The notes under the pieces are model-generated. The model did no database searches and was not told where the DNA came from. It was given only the letters and a program-made list of their open reading frames with translations. A program made the position numbers and the translations under genes. From the NCBI RefSeq assembly GCF_001429165.1, contig NZ_LMIR01000003.1, positions 248,001 through 312,000 on the forward strand: a DNA stretch of 64,000 bases, read 5' to 3'. The stretch is from Agromyces sp. Root81 (lineage in GTDB: Bacteria; Actinomycetota; Actinomycetes; Actinomycetales; Microbacteriaceae). Position 1 is the stretch's first letter, and every line of letters starts with the position of its first letter. Positions 52,134 to 60,105 of the stretch are shown piece by piece.

Positions 52134-52997
52134 ATGACCGAGCACATCACCATTGCAGTGAGCCGTCGAGCCGAATGCGGCGAGGGCCCGGTGTGGGATG
52201 CCGCGGCGAACGCGGTCCACTGGGTCGATATCCTCGCCGGCGAGATCCTCACGACCGACCTCGAGCGGGGCACCACCGTTGCGATGACGTATCCGGCGAC
52301 GGTGGGTGCTGCGGCCCCCCGTACGCAAGGCGGTTGGGTCGCCGCCGTCGCGAGCGGCTTCGTCGCGATCGAGTCCGACGGGCAGGTCTCGCATCGCGTC
52401 GACATCCTGCCGCCCGGCATCCGGATGAACGACGCGAAGACCGACCCCCGTGGTCGCTTCTGGGCCGGCAGCTGCGCGACGGACTTCGCACCCGGATTCG
52501 GCGGGCTCTGGCGGCTCGACGAGGAGTGGCGTGCAACGCTCGTGCTGCCGAACCTCACCCAGCCGAACGGCATGGGGTGGAGCCCGGCCGGCGACGTCTT
52601 CTACCTCGTCGAGACCCAGGCGAAGCAGATCCTGAGCTTCCCATTCGATGCCGACACCGGCGCACTCGGCCCATCGTCGACGGTGCTGGTCGACGCCGTT
52701 GAGTTCACCGGGTATCCCGATGGCCTCACCGTCGACGCCGCGGGCAACCTCTGGGTCGCGGAGTTCGCCGGGTCGGCCGTGCACGAGTTCTCCCCCGACG
52801 GCCGACGCCTGCGCTCGGTGGCGATTCCCACCACCCAGCCCACCTCGTGCGCGTTCGTCGGATCGGCCCTCGACGAACTCTGGGTGACCTCCGCGGCGTT
52901 CCAGACCGATCCGGTCGCCGATCCGGCGGCCGGATCGGTCTTCCAGGTGAGCGGGCTCGGCACCGCCGGCATGGCGTCCGAACGGTTCCGAGGCTGA
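52134..52997 (+). CDS. SMP-30/gluconolactonase-family lactonase
   Basis: A 287-residue six-bladed propeller. Metal-site segments: AECGEGPVWD (Glu17), GIRMNDAKTDPRGRFWAG (Asn) and GYPDGLTVDAAGNLWVAEF (Asp), as in regucalcin/gluconolactonases. It would open an aldono-1,4- or 1,5-lactone made by the sugar dehydrogenase encoded in the leftward operon. Eight bases after gntR. Confidence 0.9.
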   Translation: MTEHITIAVSRRAECGEGPVWDAAANAVHWVDILAGEILTTDLERGTTVAMTYPATVGAAAPRTQGGWVAAVASGFVAIESDGQVSHRVDILPPGIRMNDAKTDPRGRFWAGSCATDFAPGFGGLWRLDEEWRATLVLPNLTQPNGMGWSPAGDVFYLVETQAKQILSFPFDADTGALGPSSTVLVDAVEFTGYPDGLTVDAAGNLWVAEFAGSAVHEFSPDGRRLRSVAIPTTQPTSCAFVGSALDELWVTSAAFQTDPVADPAAGSVFQVSGLGTAGMASERFRG

Positions 52998-52998
52998 C

Positions 52999-53949
52999 AT
53001 GGCGATCACGCTGACCAACGACGCGTTGGAGGTCCGGGTCGCGCCCGAGCGCGGCGCCGACATCGTGCAGCTCATCGACCGCACGACCGGCACCCCCGTG
53101 CTCGCCGAGTCCCCGACCGGCCGAGTGACATCGACCGGCCCGTTCACCGGCGATTCGATGGCCAACTGGCTGAACGGTTACCCCGGCGGTTGGCAGCTGC
53201 TCGCCCCGAACGCGGGCCCGGAGCGGGAGCACGACGGTGTGCGGCAGGGCTTCCACGGCGAAGCCGCCCTGGCGCGGTGGACGGTGCTCGAGCGCGACGC
53301 CGCGTCATGCGAGCTCGAGACGAGCCTGCTCACCGCGCCGTTGCACCTTCACCGGAAGGTCGCCCTCGACGGCGCCGAGCTGTCGGTCGTCGACACCATC
53401 ACCAACCTCTCTCCCGATCCCACGAGCACGCGCCTCGTGCAGCACCCGGCGTTCGGCTCACCGTTCCTCGACGGCGACAGCTTCCTGGTCGCCTCGGCCC
53501 ACACGCTCCTGACCGACGCCGACGCCCCTGGCACGCTCGCACCGGCGGACGCCTCCGGTCCGCCCGACTCGCTCATCGCAGCCGGACCGATGCCACGAAG
53601 CATCCGTCTTCCCGCGCCGGGGTCGGGCGCGAGCCTGTTCGCCGCACTCACCGACTTCGAGTCACCCGAGGCGACCTTCTACAGCCCGAACCGTGGATTC
53701 GGCATCCGCGTCGCCTGGGACGCTCGGGTCTTCCCGCACGCCTGGCTCTGGATGGAGGCGAACGCAGGGTCGGGCTGGCCATGGTTCCGCCGGCTCTACG
53801 CCATCGCCGTCGAGCCTGCGAACGTCCTGCCCGGAGCGGGTGCCGTCGACGGCCGCCTCCGCGGCACATCGGGCGTGGAGATCCTCCCCGGCGAGCACAT
53901 CACGACCAGCACCACACTCACCCGCCTGGCGCTGCCGGCACTGAATTGA
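52999..53949 (+). CDS. Aldose 1-epimerase family protein
   Basis: A 316-residue galactose-mutarotase-like beta-sandwich protein (RVAPERGADIVQLIDRTTGTPVL, QLLAPNAGPEREHDGVRQGFHGEAAL, TRLVQHPAFGSPFLDGDSF). His in GFHGE and in VQHPAFG correspond to the two active-site histidines. Interconverts anomers of the imported sugar or acts on an unusual substrate. One base separates it from the lactonase gene. Confidence 0.82.
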   Translation: MAITLTNDALEVRVAPERGADIVQLIDRTTGTPVLAESPTGRVTSTGPFTGDSMANWLNGYPGGWQLLAPNAGPEREHDGVRQGFHGEAALARWTVLERDAASCELETSLLTAPLHLHRKVALDGAELSVVDTITNLSPDPTSTRLVQHPAFGSPFLDGDSFLVASAHTLLTDADAPGTLAPADASGPPDSLIAAGPMPRSIRLPAPGSGASLFAALTDFESPEATFYSPNRGFGIRVAWDARVFPHAWLWMEANAGSGWPWFRRLYAIAVEPANVLPGAGAVDGRLRGTSGVEILPGEHITTSTTLTRLALPALN

Positions 53950-53957
53950 GGAGAACC

Positions 53958-54815
53958 ATGCGATTCGCACGACTTGGACAACCCGGGAAGGAGATCCCCG
54001 TGGCATCGATCGACGGGCACCTCCTCGACCTTCGCCCGATCACCCCCGACATCGACGCCGCGTTCCTCGCGAACGACCCCGTCGGCTCCGTCACGGCGGG
54101 CTTGGAACGCCTGACCGAACTCGACGGCGCCGGCGCGCTGCGGGTCGGCGCCCCGATCGCGCGACCGGGCACGGTGTACTGCATCGGCATGAACTATGCG
54201 GCGCACGCCCGCGAGGGCGGCGCTGAGCCGCCCGAGGATATCATCGTCTTCCTCAAGCCCGCCCACACGATCGTCGGCCCCGACGATGCGATCTCGCTCC
54301 CCCCGCAGACCTCGACGGTCGACTGGGAGGCGGAACTCGCGATCGTCATCGGAAAGCGCGCATGGCAGTTGCCGGACGCCGGGGCGGCTCGCGAGCACAT
54401 CGCCGGATTCGCGGTCGCGAACGACCTCTCCGAACGCACCTGGCAGCTGCAGCGCTCCGGCGGCCAGTGGTCGAAGGGCAAGGGAGCACCCGGGTTCTGT
54501 CCGCTCGGTCCGTGGCTCGTCACCGCCGACAGCGTCGACCCGAGCGACCTGCACATCCAGAGCTTCGTCAACGGCGACGCCCGACAGGACTCGCGCACGT
54601 CGGACATGATCTTCGACGTCGACACCATCGTGGCGAACCTCAGCACCCACACCGTGCTCGAACCCGGCGATGTCATCCTCACGGGAACACCAGAGGGCGT
54701 GGCCGTCTCCGGTCGATTCCCGTACCTGCAGGCCGGCGACACGGTCGAGATCGCCATCGAGCACCTCGGCCGGCAGCGCCAGCACGTCGTCGCCGCAGCC
54801 GCGACGGTCGCCTGA
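53958..54815 (+). CDS. Fumarylacetoacetate hydrolase (FAH)-family enzyme
   Basis: A 285-residue FAH-fold protein: YCIGMNYAAHAREGGAEPPEDIIVFLKPAHTI, DWEAELAIVIGKRAW (metal Glu), NDLSERTWQ, KGKGAPGFCPLGPWLV and GDVILTGTPEGVAV. In sugar pathways this fold occurs as 2,4-diketo-3-deoxy-aldonate hydrolase (L-rhamnose/L-fucose routes), which cleaves a diketo acid to pyruvate plus lactate or glycolate. GAGGAGAA precedes the ATG. Expected to act after the SDR encoded next. Confidence 0.9.
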   Translation: MRFARLGQPGKEIPVASIDGHLLDLRPITPDIDAAFLANDPVGSVTAGLERLTELDGAGALRVGAPIARPGTVYCIGMNYAAHAREGGAEPPEDIIVFLKPAHTIVGPDDAISLPPQTSTVDWEAELAIVIGKRAWQLPDAGAAREHIAGFAVANDLSERTWQLQRSGGQWSKGKGAPGFCPLGPWLVTADSVDPSDLHIQSFVNGDARQDSRTSDMIFDVDTIVANLSTHTVLEPGDVILTGTPEGVAVSGRFPYLQAGDTVEIAIEHLGRQRQHVVAAAATVA

Positions 54816-54828
54816 GCGAGGAGACGAC

Positions 54829-55581
54829 ATGCCGAAGACATTCGAAGGCAAAGTGGCCATCGTCACCGGCGGGGCATCCGGCATCGGATGGGCCACGGTG
54901 CAGCGGCTGCTCAGCGAAGGCGCCCGCGTTGCGATCCTCGACCGAGACCCGGCGGCCGCCGACACGGCCGAGTGCGTGAGCCTCCGCGTCGACATCACCG
55001 ATACTCCGGCGGTGGCCGAGGCGATCGACGCGGTCGTCGAGCGGTGGGGGCGCCTCGACGTCCTCATCAACTGCGCCGGCGTCGGCGCCTCGGGAACGAT
55101 CGTCGAGAACGACGATGCGGAATGGCAGCGGGTGTTCGACATCAACGTGATGGGCACTGTTCGAGTGATCCGATCGGCGCTGCCGCACCTGATCGCCTCC
55201 AGACCGTCGAGCGTCGTCAACGTGGCGTCGGCGGTCGCGCTGACGGGGTTCCCGAATCGGGCGCTCTATACGGCGACGAAGGGCGCGATCGTCTCGCTCA
55301 CCCGTGCCCTCGCGTCGGATCACCTCGACGACGGGGTGCGGTTCAATTCGGTGTGTCCTGGCACGACCGAGACACCGTGGATCGGGCGGCTCCTCGATGC
55401 GGCACCGGATTCCGCCGGTGAGCGCGCTCGCCTCGAAGGCCGCCAGCCGCACAGACGCCTGGTCGCAGCCGCCGAGGTGGCCGACGCGATCACGTACCTG
55501 GCGAACCCGCTCGCCCAGTCCACGAACGGCGTCGTGCTCTCAGTCGACGCCGGCATCCAGTCGCTCCATGTCCAGCGCTGA
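54829..55581 (+). CDS. SDR-family oxidoreductase (2-keto-3-deoxy-aldonate dehydrogenase candidate)
   Basis: A 250-residue classical SDR: VAIVTGGASGIGWATVQRLL, NCAGVG, VVNVASAVAL with the catalytic Ser, YTATKGAI with YxxxK, CPGTTETPW and VDAGIQ. The sequence VCPGTTETPWIGRLL resembles 2-keto-3-deoxy-L-fuconate dehydrogenases, which oxidise C4 to give the substrate of the FAH hydrolase encoded immediately before it. Start ATG 54829. Confidence 0.85.
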   Translation: MPKTFEGKVAIVTGGASGIGWATVQRLLSEGARVAILDRDPAAADTAECVSLRVDITDTPAVAEAIDAVVERWGRLDVLINCAGVGASGTIVENDDAEWQRVFDINVMGTVRVIRSALPHLIASRPSSVVNVASAVALTGFPNRALYTATKGAIVSLTRALASDHLDDGVRFNSVCPGTTETPWIGRLLDAAPDSAGERARLEGRQPHRRLVAAAEVADAITYLANPLAQSTNGVVLSVDAGIQSLHVQR

Positions 55582-56227
55582 GGCGGCGACCGCCGGTGGC
55601 GGACTGAACGTCGGCGAGCCCGCCCTCGCGGACGCGGCGATCGTTCGTCAGGGTGCCGTGCCCGTGCTCCGCGACTCCGATGCCGACCGTGTCCACGCGC
55701 GCGCCGAACGATTGATCGAAGCCGGGCTGACCGTGATCGAGCTGACGGCCACCACTCCGGAATGGCCCGAACTGCTCCGTACGCTCACCACGCAGTTCCC
55801 GGCCGCGACCATCGGCGTCGGCACGATCACAACGCCCGACGACGTCGCGACGGCATGCGAGGGCGGGGCGCGTTTCCTCGTGAGCCCGTTTCCGGCCGAG
55901 TCCGCTCGGGTTGCCTCGAGCGCCGCCGGAACGCTCTTCGTCGGGGGCGGATTCACTCCGGCCGAGATCTCGGCCTCCAGCGGGAGCGGGCTGTGCAAGC
56001 TCTTCCCGGCGCATCTCGGTGGAGTGGCCTATCTGAAGACGCTCACCGCGATCCTGCCTGGTGCGCGCATCATGCCGACCGGAGGCATCGCCGTCACCGA
56101 GGTCTCGGACTGGCTCCGCGCCGGCGCGGTCGCCGTGGGAGTCGGCAGCGACCTGTCGAACGCGCCGGACCTCGATTCGGCGGTCGCCGAACTCGCGAAG
56201 CAGGTCGCCGAGGGGAGGCGCCGGTGA
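55568..56227 (+). CDS. eda: KDPG/KHG aldolase
   Basis: A 219-residue class I aldolase: VRQGAVPVLRDSDADRV, VIELTATTPEW (Glu58), GVGTITTPDDV, and the Schiff-base Lys144 in GLCKLFPAHLGG followed by MPTGGIAVTEV. It cleaves 2-keto-3-deoxy-6-phosphogluconate to pyruvate and glyceraldehyde 3-phosphate. ATG 55568 overlaps the SDR end by 14 bases. Confidence 0.9.
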   Translation: MSSAEAATAGGGLNVGEPALADAAIVRQGAVPVLRDSDADRVHARAERLIEAGLTVIELTATTPEWPELLRTLTTQFPAATIGVGTITTPDDVATACEGGARFLVSPFPAESARVASSAAGTLFVGGGFTPAEISASSGSGLCKLFPAHLGGVAYLKTLTAILPGARIMPTGGIAVTEVSDWLRAGAVAVGVGSDLSNAPDLDSAVAELAKQVAEGRRR

Positions 56228-57141
56228 TTCGCGCGGTCGCGATCGGCGAATGCATGGTCGAGCTCACGAGGCAGGACGCCGGGTCGGTCCGACTCGGGTT
56301 CGCCGGCGACACATTCAACACTGCGGTGTACCTCAAGCGCCTCGGCGGCAGCGGCGTCGAGGTGCGGTTCGTCACCGCGACCGGCGACGACGAACTGAGC
56401 GGCGATCAGCTCGCCTCCATGCGCTCCGAGGGCCTCGAGGTGGACGCTCACGTGGTGCCCGGAGCATCCCCCGCGCTCTACCTCGTCTCGACCGATGCGA
56501 ACGGGGAGCGGACGTTCACCTACTACCGTGATGCGTCGCCGGTGCGGCAGTTGTTCGACGGCCCGGCCGACGAGCGCCTCACCGCGACCATCGCGGAAGC
56601 CGACCTCGTCTACTTCTCGGGTGTGACGCTGCAGATGATCACGGACAGGGCCAGGCGTGCACTCTTCGAGGTGCTCCGCGCAGCGCGGGAGCGCGGAGGG
56701 CGGATCGCATTCGACAGCAACTACCGTGCGCGCGGATGGTCTTCCGCGGATACGGCACGTGCAGCGATGCACGAGGCGATGCAGGTCACGGATGTCGCTC
56801 TCCCCTCTCTGACCGACGAGCGCGCGCTCCACGGCGGCTCTGCTGCAGACGTCATCGACCGATATCGGTCCGCGGGCGCGACCGAGGTCGTCGTGAAGGA
56901 CGGTGCCGGGCCTGTCCTCGCCTGGGCCGACGGACGGCAGCTGACCGTTCCGGGTGCGCCGATCGCCCGGCCCGTCGACACGACCGGTGCCGGCGACTCG
57001 TTCAATGCCGGCTACCTGCACGCACGCAGCCACGGATCGTCCGTCTCCGACGCGGTGCGTGAAGGGCAGCGAGTTGCCGGCGTGGTGATCACTCGGCGGG
57101 GTGCCATCGTCGACCGGGAGGTGCTCCCCCACGCTCCGTGA
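56224..57141 (+). CDS. kdgK: 2-keto-3-deoxygluconate kinase (PfkB family)
   Basis: A 305-residue ribokinase-fold kinase: AIGECMVEL and GFAGDTFNTAVYLKRLG at the N-terminus are KdgK-like, FTYYRDASPVRQL is the substrate loop, and DTTGAGDSFNAGYLHAR holds the catalytic base Asp258. It phosphorylates KDG to KDPG for the aldolase, to which it is coupled by GTGA. It serves UxuA of this region and probably ManD of the 9.4-13.3 kb operon. Confidence 0.92.
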   Translation: MIRAVAIGECMVELTRQDAGSVRLGFAGDTFNTAVYLKRLGGSGVEVRFVTATGDDELSGDQLASMRSEGLEVDAHVVPGASPALYLVSTDANGERTFTYYRDASPVRQLFDGPADERLTATIAEADLVYFSGVTLQMITDRARRALFEVLRAARERGGRIAFDSNYRARGWSSADTARAAMHEAMQVTDVALPSLTDERALHGGSAADVIDRYRSAGATEVVVKDGAGPVLAWADGRQLTVPGAPIARPVDTTGAGDSFNAGYLHARSHGSSVSDAVREGQRVAGVVITRRGAIVDREVLPHAP

Positions 57142-57150
57142 GTGCGATGC

Positions 57151-58032
57151 TCAGTCGGCGATTCCGTCGACGACGCCGGCGACGCCGGTCGCCTCGAGCC
57201 GGCTCGGATCCGCGAGCACGTCGAGTCCGACGATCCGGTCGCCGTCGAGCTCGAAGGACATGATCGAGACGACGCGTCCGTGCATCACCGCGGCGACACC
57301 CGGTCGCCCGTCGATCAGGATCGGCGTCGAGTGCGCGGCGAGGCGACCCGAGAGCACCGCCTGCTCGGCGATCCTCCGCGCCCCCTCGACGAGCTGCACC
57401 GAAGTGCCGTAGTCCGCGCGGAGCACCGCGCCGTCGTCGAGGAGGTCGAGCAGCGCCCCGATGTCGCCGTGCTGCGCGGCGGCGAGCCAGGCATCCACGA
57501 TCCGCCGGCCGCGTTCCCGATCGGGTCGCGCCGGCTCCTCCGCCCCGCGCACGCGTCGCCGCGCCCGGGACGCCAGCTGCCGGGCCGCCTCGGGCGAGCG
57601 TTCGAGGGCGACCGCGATCTCATCGAACGACTGGCCGAAGACGTCGTGCAGCACGAGCGCGATCCGCTCCGCCGGACTGAGGGTCTCGAGCACGACGAGC
57701 AGGGCGGTGCTGATGCGGTCGCTCTGCGCGGTGAGCTCCGCAGGGTCCGCGTCGACCGCGACGGGCTCGTCCCTCCATGGCTCGACCTGCCACGAATGCT
57801 CCCGCTTCCGCCGTGGTGCACGCAGCAGATCGAGGCTGACCCGCGAGACCACAGTCGTCAGCCACGCCTCGAGGTTGTCGATGCCCGCGGCATCCACCCG
57901 CTCGAGCCGGAGCCAGGTCTCCTGCACGGCGTCGTCCGCATCGGCGGCCGAACCGAGCAGCTGCGTGGCGATCGCCCGCAGCCGCGGCCGCTCGGTCTCG
58001 AATCGCCGGGCGAGCATTCTTCGATCGGTCAT
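57151..58032 (-). CDS. ECF41-like RNA polymerase sigma factor with SnoaL-type extension
   Basis: A 293-residue sigma factor. Region 2 is FETERPRLRAIATQLLGSAADADDAVQETWLRLERVD, region 4 is LVVLETLSPAERIALVLHDVFGQSFDEIAVALERSPEAARQLASRARRRVR, and residues about 175-293 are a SnoaL/NTF2-like domain that replaces an anti-sigma factor in ECF41/SigJ types. ATG 58032 has GAGGAG eight bases upstream. Two mirror-image TGTCACA-N16-CGTC promoters occupy the gap to the divergent gene, so it should be autoregulated. Confidence 0.92.
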   Translation of the reverse strand: MTDRRMLARRFETERPRLRAIATQLLGSAADADDAVQETWLRLERVDAAGIDNLEAWLTTVVSRVSLDLLRAPRRKREHSWQVEPWRDEPVAVDADPAELTAQSDRISTALLVVLETLSPAERIALVLHDVFGQSFDEIAVALERSPEAARQLASRARRRVRGAEEPARPDRERGRRIVDAWLAAAQHGDIGALLDLLDDGAVLRADYGTSVQLVEGARRIAEQAVLSGRLAAHSTPILIDGRPGVAAVMHGRVVSIMSFELDGDRIVGLDVLADPSRLEATGVAGVVDGIAD

Positions 58033-58058
58033 GTCACATCTCCTCGTGTTCGATCGTC
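58032..58058 (+). promoter_or_regulatory. ECF41 promoter, rightward
   Basis: TGTCACA (58032-58038), exactly 16 bases, then CGTC (58055-58058). This equals the published ECF41 consensus. Its -35 overlaps the sigma-factor start codon on the other strand. Transcription would run into the NAD(P)-binding gene at 58111. Confidence 0.85.
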
Positions 58059-58066
58059 GGGATATC

Positions 58067-58093
58067 GACGAGGGAACGCCCTCGGATGTGACA
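58067..58093 (-). promoter_or_regulatory. ECF41 promoter, leftward (autoregulatory)
   Basis: On the minus strand TGTCACA (58093-58087), 16 bases, then CGTC (58070-58067). Leads to the sigma-factor gene with a short untranslated leader containing its ribosome site. Together with the rightward promoter it forms an 11-bp perfect inverted repeat (CATGTCACATC) around 44 bases. Confidence 0.85.
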
Positions 58094-58110
58094 TGAAGGG
58101 AACTCGACCA

Positions 58111-58890
58111 ATGAATGCACCTCTGCTCGTGACCGGCGGTACCGGCAACATCGGCAGCCGGGTCGTGCCACTGCTGCGCGGGGCAGGTCGCGACATCCGC
58201 ATCCTGTCCCGCCATCCGCGCGCGACCGAGCCCGGGATCCAGCATGTCGCAGGCGACACCGTCGCCGGCTCCGGACTCGCCGCCGCACTCGATGGCGTCG
58301 ACGTCGTGCTGCACCTCGCCGGCGGGGCGAAAGGCGACGACATCGCCGCCCGGAACCTCGCGGCTGCGGCTCGCGAGGCCGGCGTGCGGCACCTCCTGCT
58401 CATCTCGGTCGTCGGCGCCGACCGCATGCCCATCGGGTACTTCAGGGCGAAGGCGGAGGCCGAGCGCGCGATCGCCGGCTCCGGCGTGCCGTGGACGGTG
58501 CTGCGAGCCGCGCAGCTGCACGACTTCGTGCTGCCGGTCGCGCGGGGCATGGCGCGGATGCCGCTGACCCCGCTCCCGGGCGGGCTGCGCTTCGAGCCGG
58601 TCGACGGCGGCGAGGTCGCCGCCCGGCTGGCCGAACTCGCGCTCGGCGCACCGGCCGGACTGGTCGCCGACCTGGCCGGACCGGAGGTGCTCGACGTCGC
58701 GCAGCTCGTCGCGACCTTCACCGAGGCGACGGGCGCTCGGCAGCGGCGCGGCGTCCCGATCCGCCTGCCCGGCGCCGTCGGACGCGCCTACCGTGCCGGT
58801 GACAACCTCGCAGGAGAGGGAGCCGACCGCGGCACGCGCACGTGGCGGAGCTTCCTGATGGAGCGTGAGAACCGAGCCGTGAGCGCCTGA
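58111..58890 (+). CDS. NAD(P)-binding epimerase/oxidoreductase, ECF41 target
   Basis: A 259-residue atypical SDR (NmrA-like): LLVTGGTGNIGSRVVPLLRGAGRDIRILSRH binds NAD(P), and HLAGGAKGDDIAARNLAAAAREAGVRHLLLISVVGAD, YFRAKAEAERAIAGSGVPWTVLRAAQLHDFV are family-typical. ECF41 genes are known to neighbour carboxymuconolactone decarboxylase, oxidoreductase or epimerase (COE) genes; this is the epimerase/oxidoreductase type. Start ATG 58111 with GAAGGGA upstream; an ATG at 58093 lies in the opposing promoter. Confidence 0.9.
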   Translation: MNAPLLVTGGTGNIGSRVVPLLRGAGRDIRILSRHPRATEPGIQHVAGDTVAGSGLAAALDGVDVVLHLAGGAKGDDIAARNLAAAAREAGVRHLLLISVVGADRMPIGYFRAKAEAERAIAGSGVPWTVLRAAQLHDFVLPVARGMARMPLTPLPGGLRFEPVDGGEVAARLAELALGAPAGLVADLAGPEVLDVAQLVATFTEATGARQRRGVPIRLPGAVGRAYRAGDNLAGEGADRGTRTWRSFLMERENRAVSA

Positions 58891-58918
58891 CTCTCGACGC
58901 CCCAGCCGGCGTTCCCGC

Positions 58919-58942
58919 CGTTACTCTAGTGCTAGAGTAACG
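58919..58942. promoter_or_regulatory. PadR operator abutting the start codon
   Basis: Arm CGTTACTCTAG and its exact complement, 11 bp each, flank TG. The palindrome ends two bases before the padR ATG. TAGAGT at 58933-58938, six bases before the ATG, would be a -10 for a leaderless transcript, and lies inside the operator. Confidence 0.8.
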
Positions 58943-58944
58943 CC

Positions 58945-59463
58945 ATGAACGATGAGACCACCGACGGCGAGCTCCTCGTGCTCGGCCTCCTCGCCGAGCA
59001 GCCCCGCCATGGCTACGAACTCGATCGCGTCATCGACGAACGCGGCATGCGAGCGTGGGCATCGCTCGGCTTCTCGTCGATCTACTACCTGCTCACGAAA
59101 CTCGATCGGCGCGGACTCATCCGCCCGGTGCCGGGCGAACCGCACGGACGACGTACCGTGTACGAACTCACGGAGTCCGGCGCCCGCCTCGTGGCCGAAC
59201 GCACGCTCGACGCACTCGAAGCGCGGACGCCGCCGCATCCGCGCGTGCTGATCGGCGTCGCCAACACCGCCGACCTCCGCTCCGACCTCGCACAGGCACG
59301 GCTCCGGGCGCGCGCGGCAGGCCTCCGCGCCACGCGCGACGTGATGCAGACGCGCCGCGCTGCGCAGGAGCCGCTTCCGCCGCAGGCACGCGCGATCTTC
59401 GACTACGGCGAAACCATGCTCGCCGCAGAGCTCGACTGGACCGAGCGATTGCTCACCGACTGA
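58945..59463 (+). CDS. PadR-family transcriptional regulator
   Basis: A 172-residue regulator: GELLVLGLLAEQPRHGYELDRVIDERGMRAWASLGFSSIYYLLTKLDRRGLIRPVPGEPHGRRTVYELTESG is the PadR winged helix, followed by a helical dimerisation domain. ATG 58945 has no separate ribosome site because the operator occupies that place. Overlaps the GyrI-like gene. Probably represses itself and the partner. Confidence 0.92.
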   Translation: MNDETTDGELLVLGLLAEQPRHGYELDRVIDERGMRAWASLGFSSIYYLLTKLDRRGLIRPVPGEPHGRRTVYELTESGARLVAERTLDALEARTPPHPRVLIGVANTADLRSDLAQARLRARAAGLRATRDVMQTRRAAQEPLPPQARAIFDYGETMLAAELDWTERLLTD

Positions 59464-59474
59464 TGGGAGACCTC

Positions 59475-60086
59475 ATGGAGAAGTTCGACGCCAAACGCGC
59501 ACATCGCGAGCTGTACGCCCCGCCGACCGAGTTCGTCTTCGTCGACGTGCCCGAGATCCTGTATCTCGCGGTCGACGGGCACGGCGATCCCAACACCGCA
59601 CCCGAGTACGCCGCCGCGCTCGAGGCGCTCTACGCCGTGGCCTACACGATCAAGTTCGCGAGCAAGGGCGCCGGCCGCGACTTCGTCGTCGGGCCCCTCG
59701 AGGGCCTGTGGCGCGCCGACGACGAAACCGCGTTCACCAGCCGCCGCAAGGAGGAATGGTCGTGGACCCTGATGCTCGCGCAGCCCGACTGGGTCACCCC
59801 GGCGGAGGTCGAAGCGGCCATCGCCACCGTCGGCGCCAAGAAGTCACTGCCCTCGCTCGGGCTCGTGAAGCCGTTGCGATACGCCGAGGGCCGGAGCGTC
59901 CAGATCCTCCACCGGGGGCCGTACGACGACGAGGCCCCCACACTCGCCCGGCTCCATGACGAGTTCATTCCCGACCACGGGCTCGCCTTCAACGGCGACC
60001 ACCACGAGATCTACCTCACCGACGCCCGTCGCACGGCACCCGACAAGCTCCGCACCGTGCTCCGACAGCCGGTGCGCCCGGTCTGA
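59475..60086 (+). CDS. GyrI-like small-molecule-binding domain protein
   Basis: A 203-residue protein of the GyrI-like/SOUL-type family (KAFVFVDVPEILYLAVDG-like start, EGLWRADD, WTLMLAQPDWVT, GRSVQILHRGPYDDEAPTLARLHDEFI and ending in HEIYLTDARRTAPDKLRTVLRQPV). Such domains bind hydrophobic or cationic small molecules. Start at 59475 (GGGAGA spacing) rather than 59463. Paired with PadR, it may sense or sequester the same ligand. Confidence 0.82.
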   Translation: MEKFDAKRAHRELYAPPTEFVFVDVPEILYLAVDGHGDPNTAPEYAAALEALYAVAYTIKFASKGAGRDFVVGPLEGLWRADDETAFTSRRKEEWSWTLMLAQPDWVTPAEVEAAIATVGAKKSLPSLGLVKPLRYAEGRSVQILHRGPYDDEAPTLARLHDEFIPDHGLAFNGDHHEIYLTDARRTAPDKLRTVLRQPVRPV

Positions 60087-60105
60087 GCCGCCGAGAGGGA
60101 GTGAC

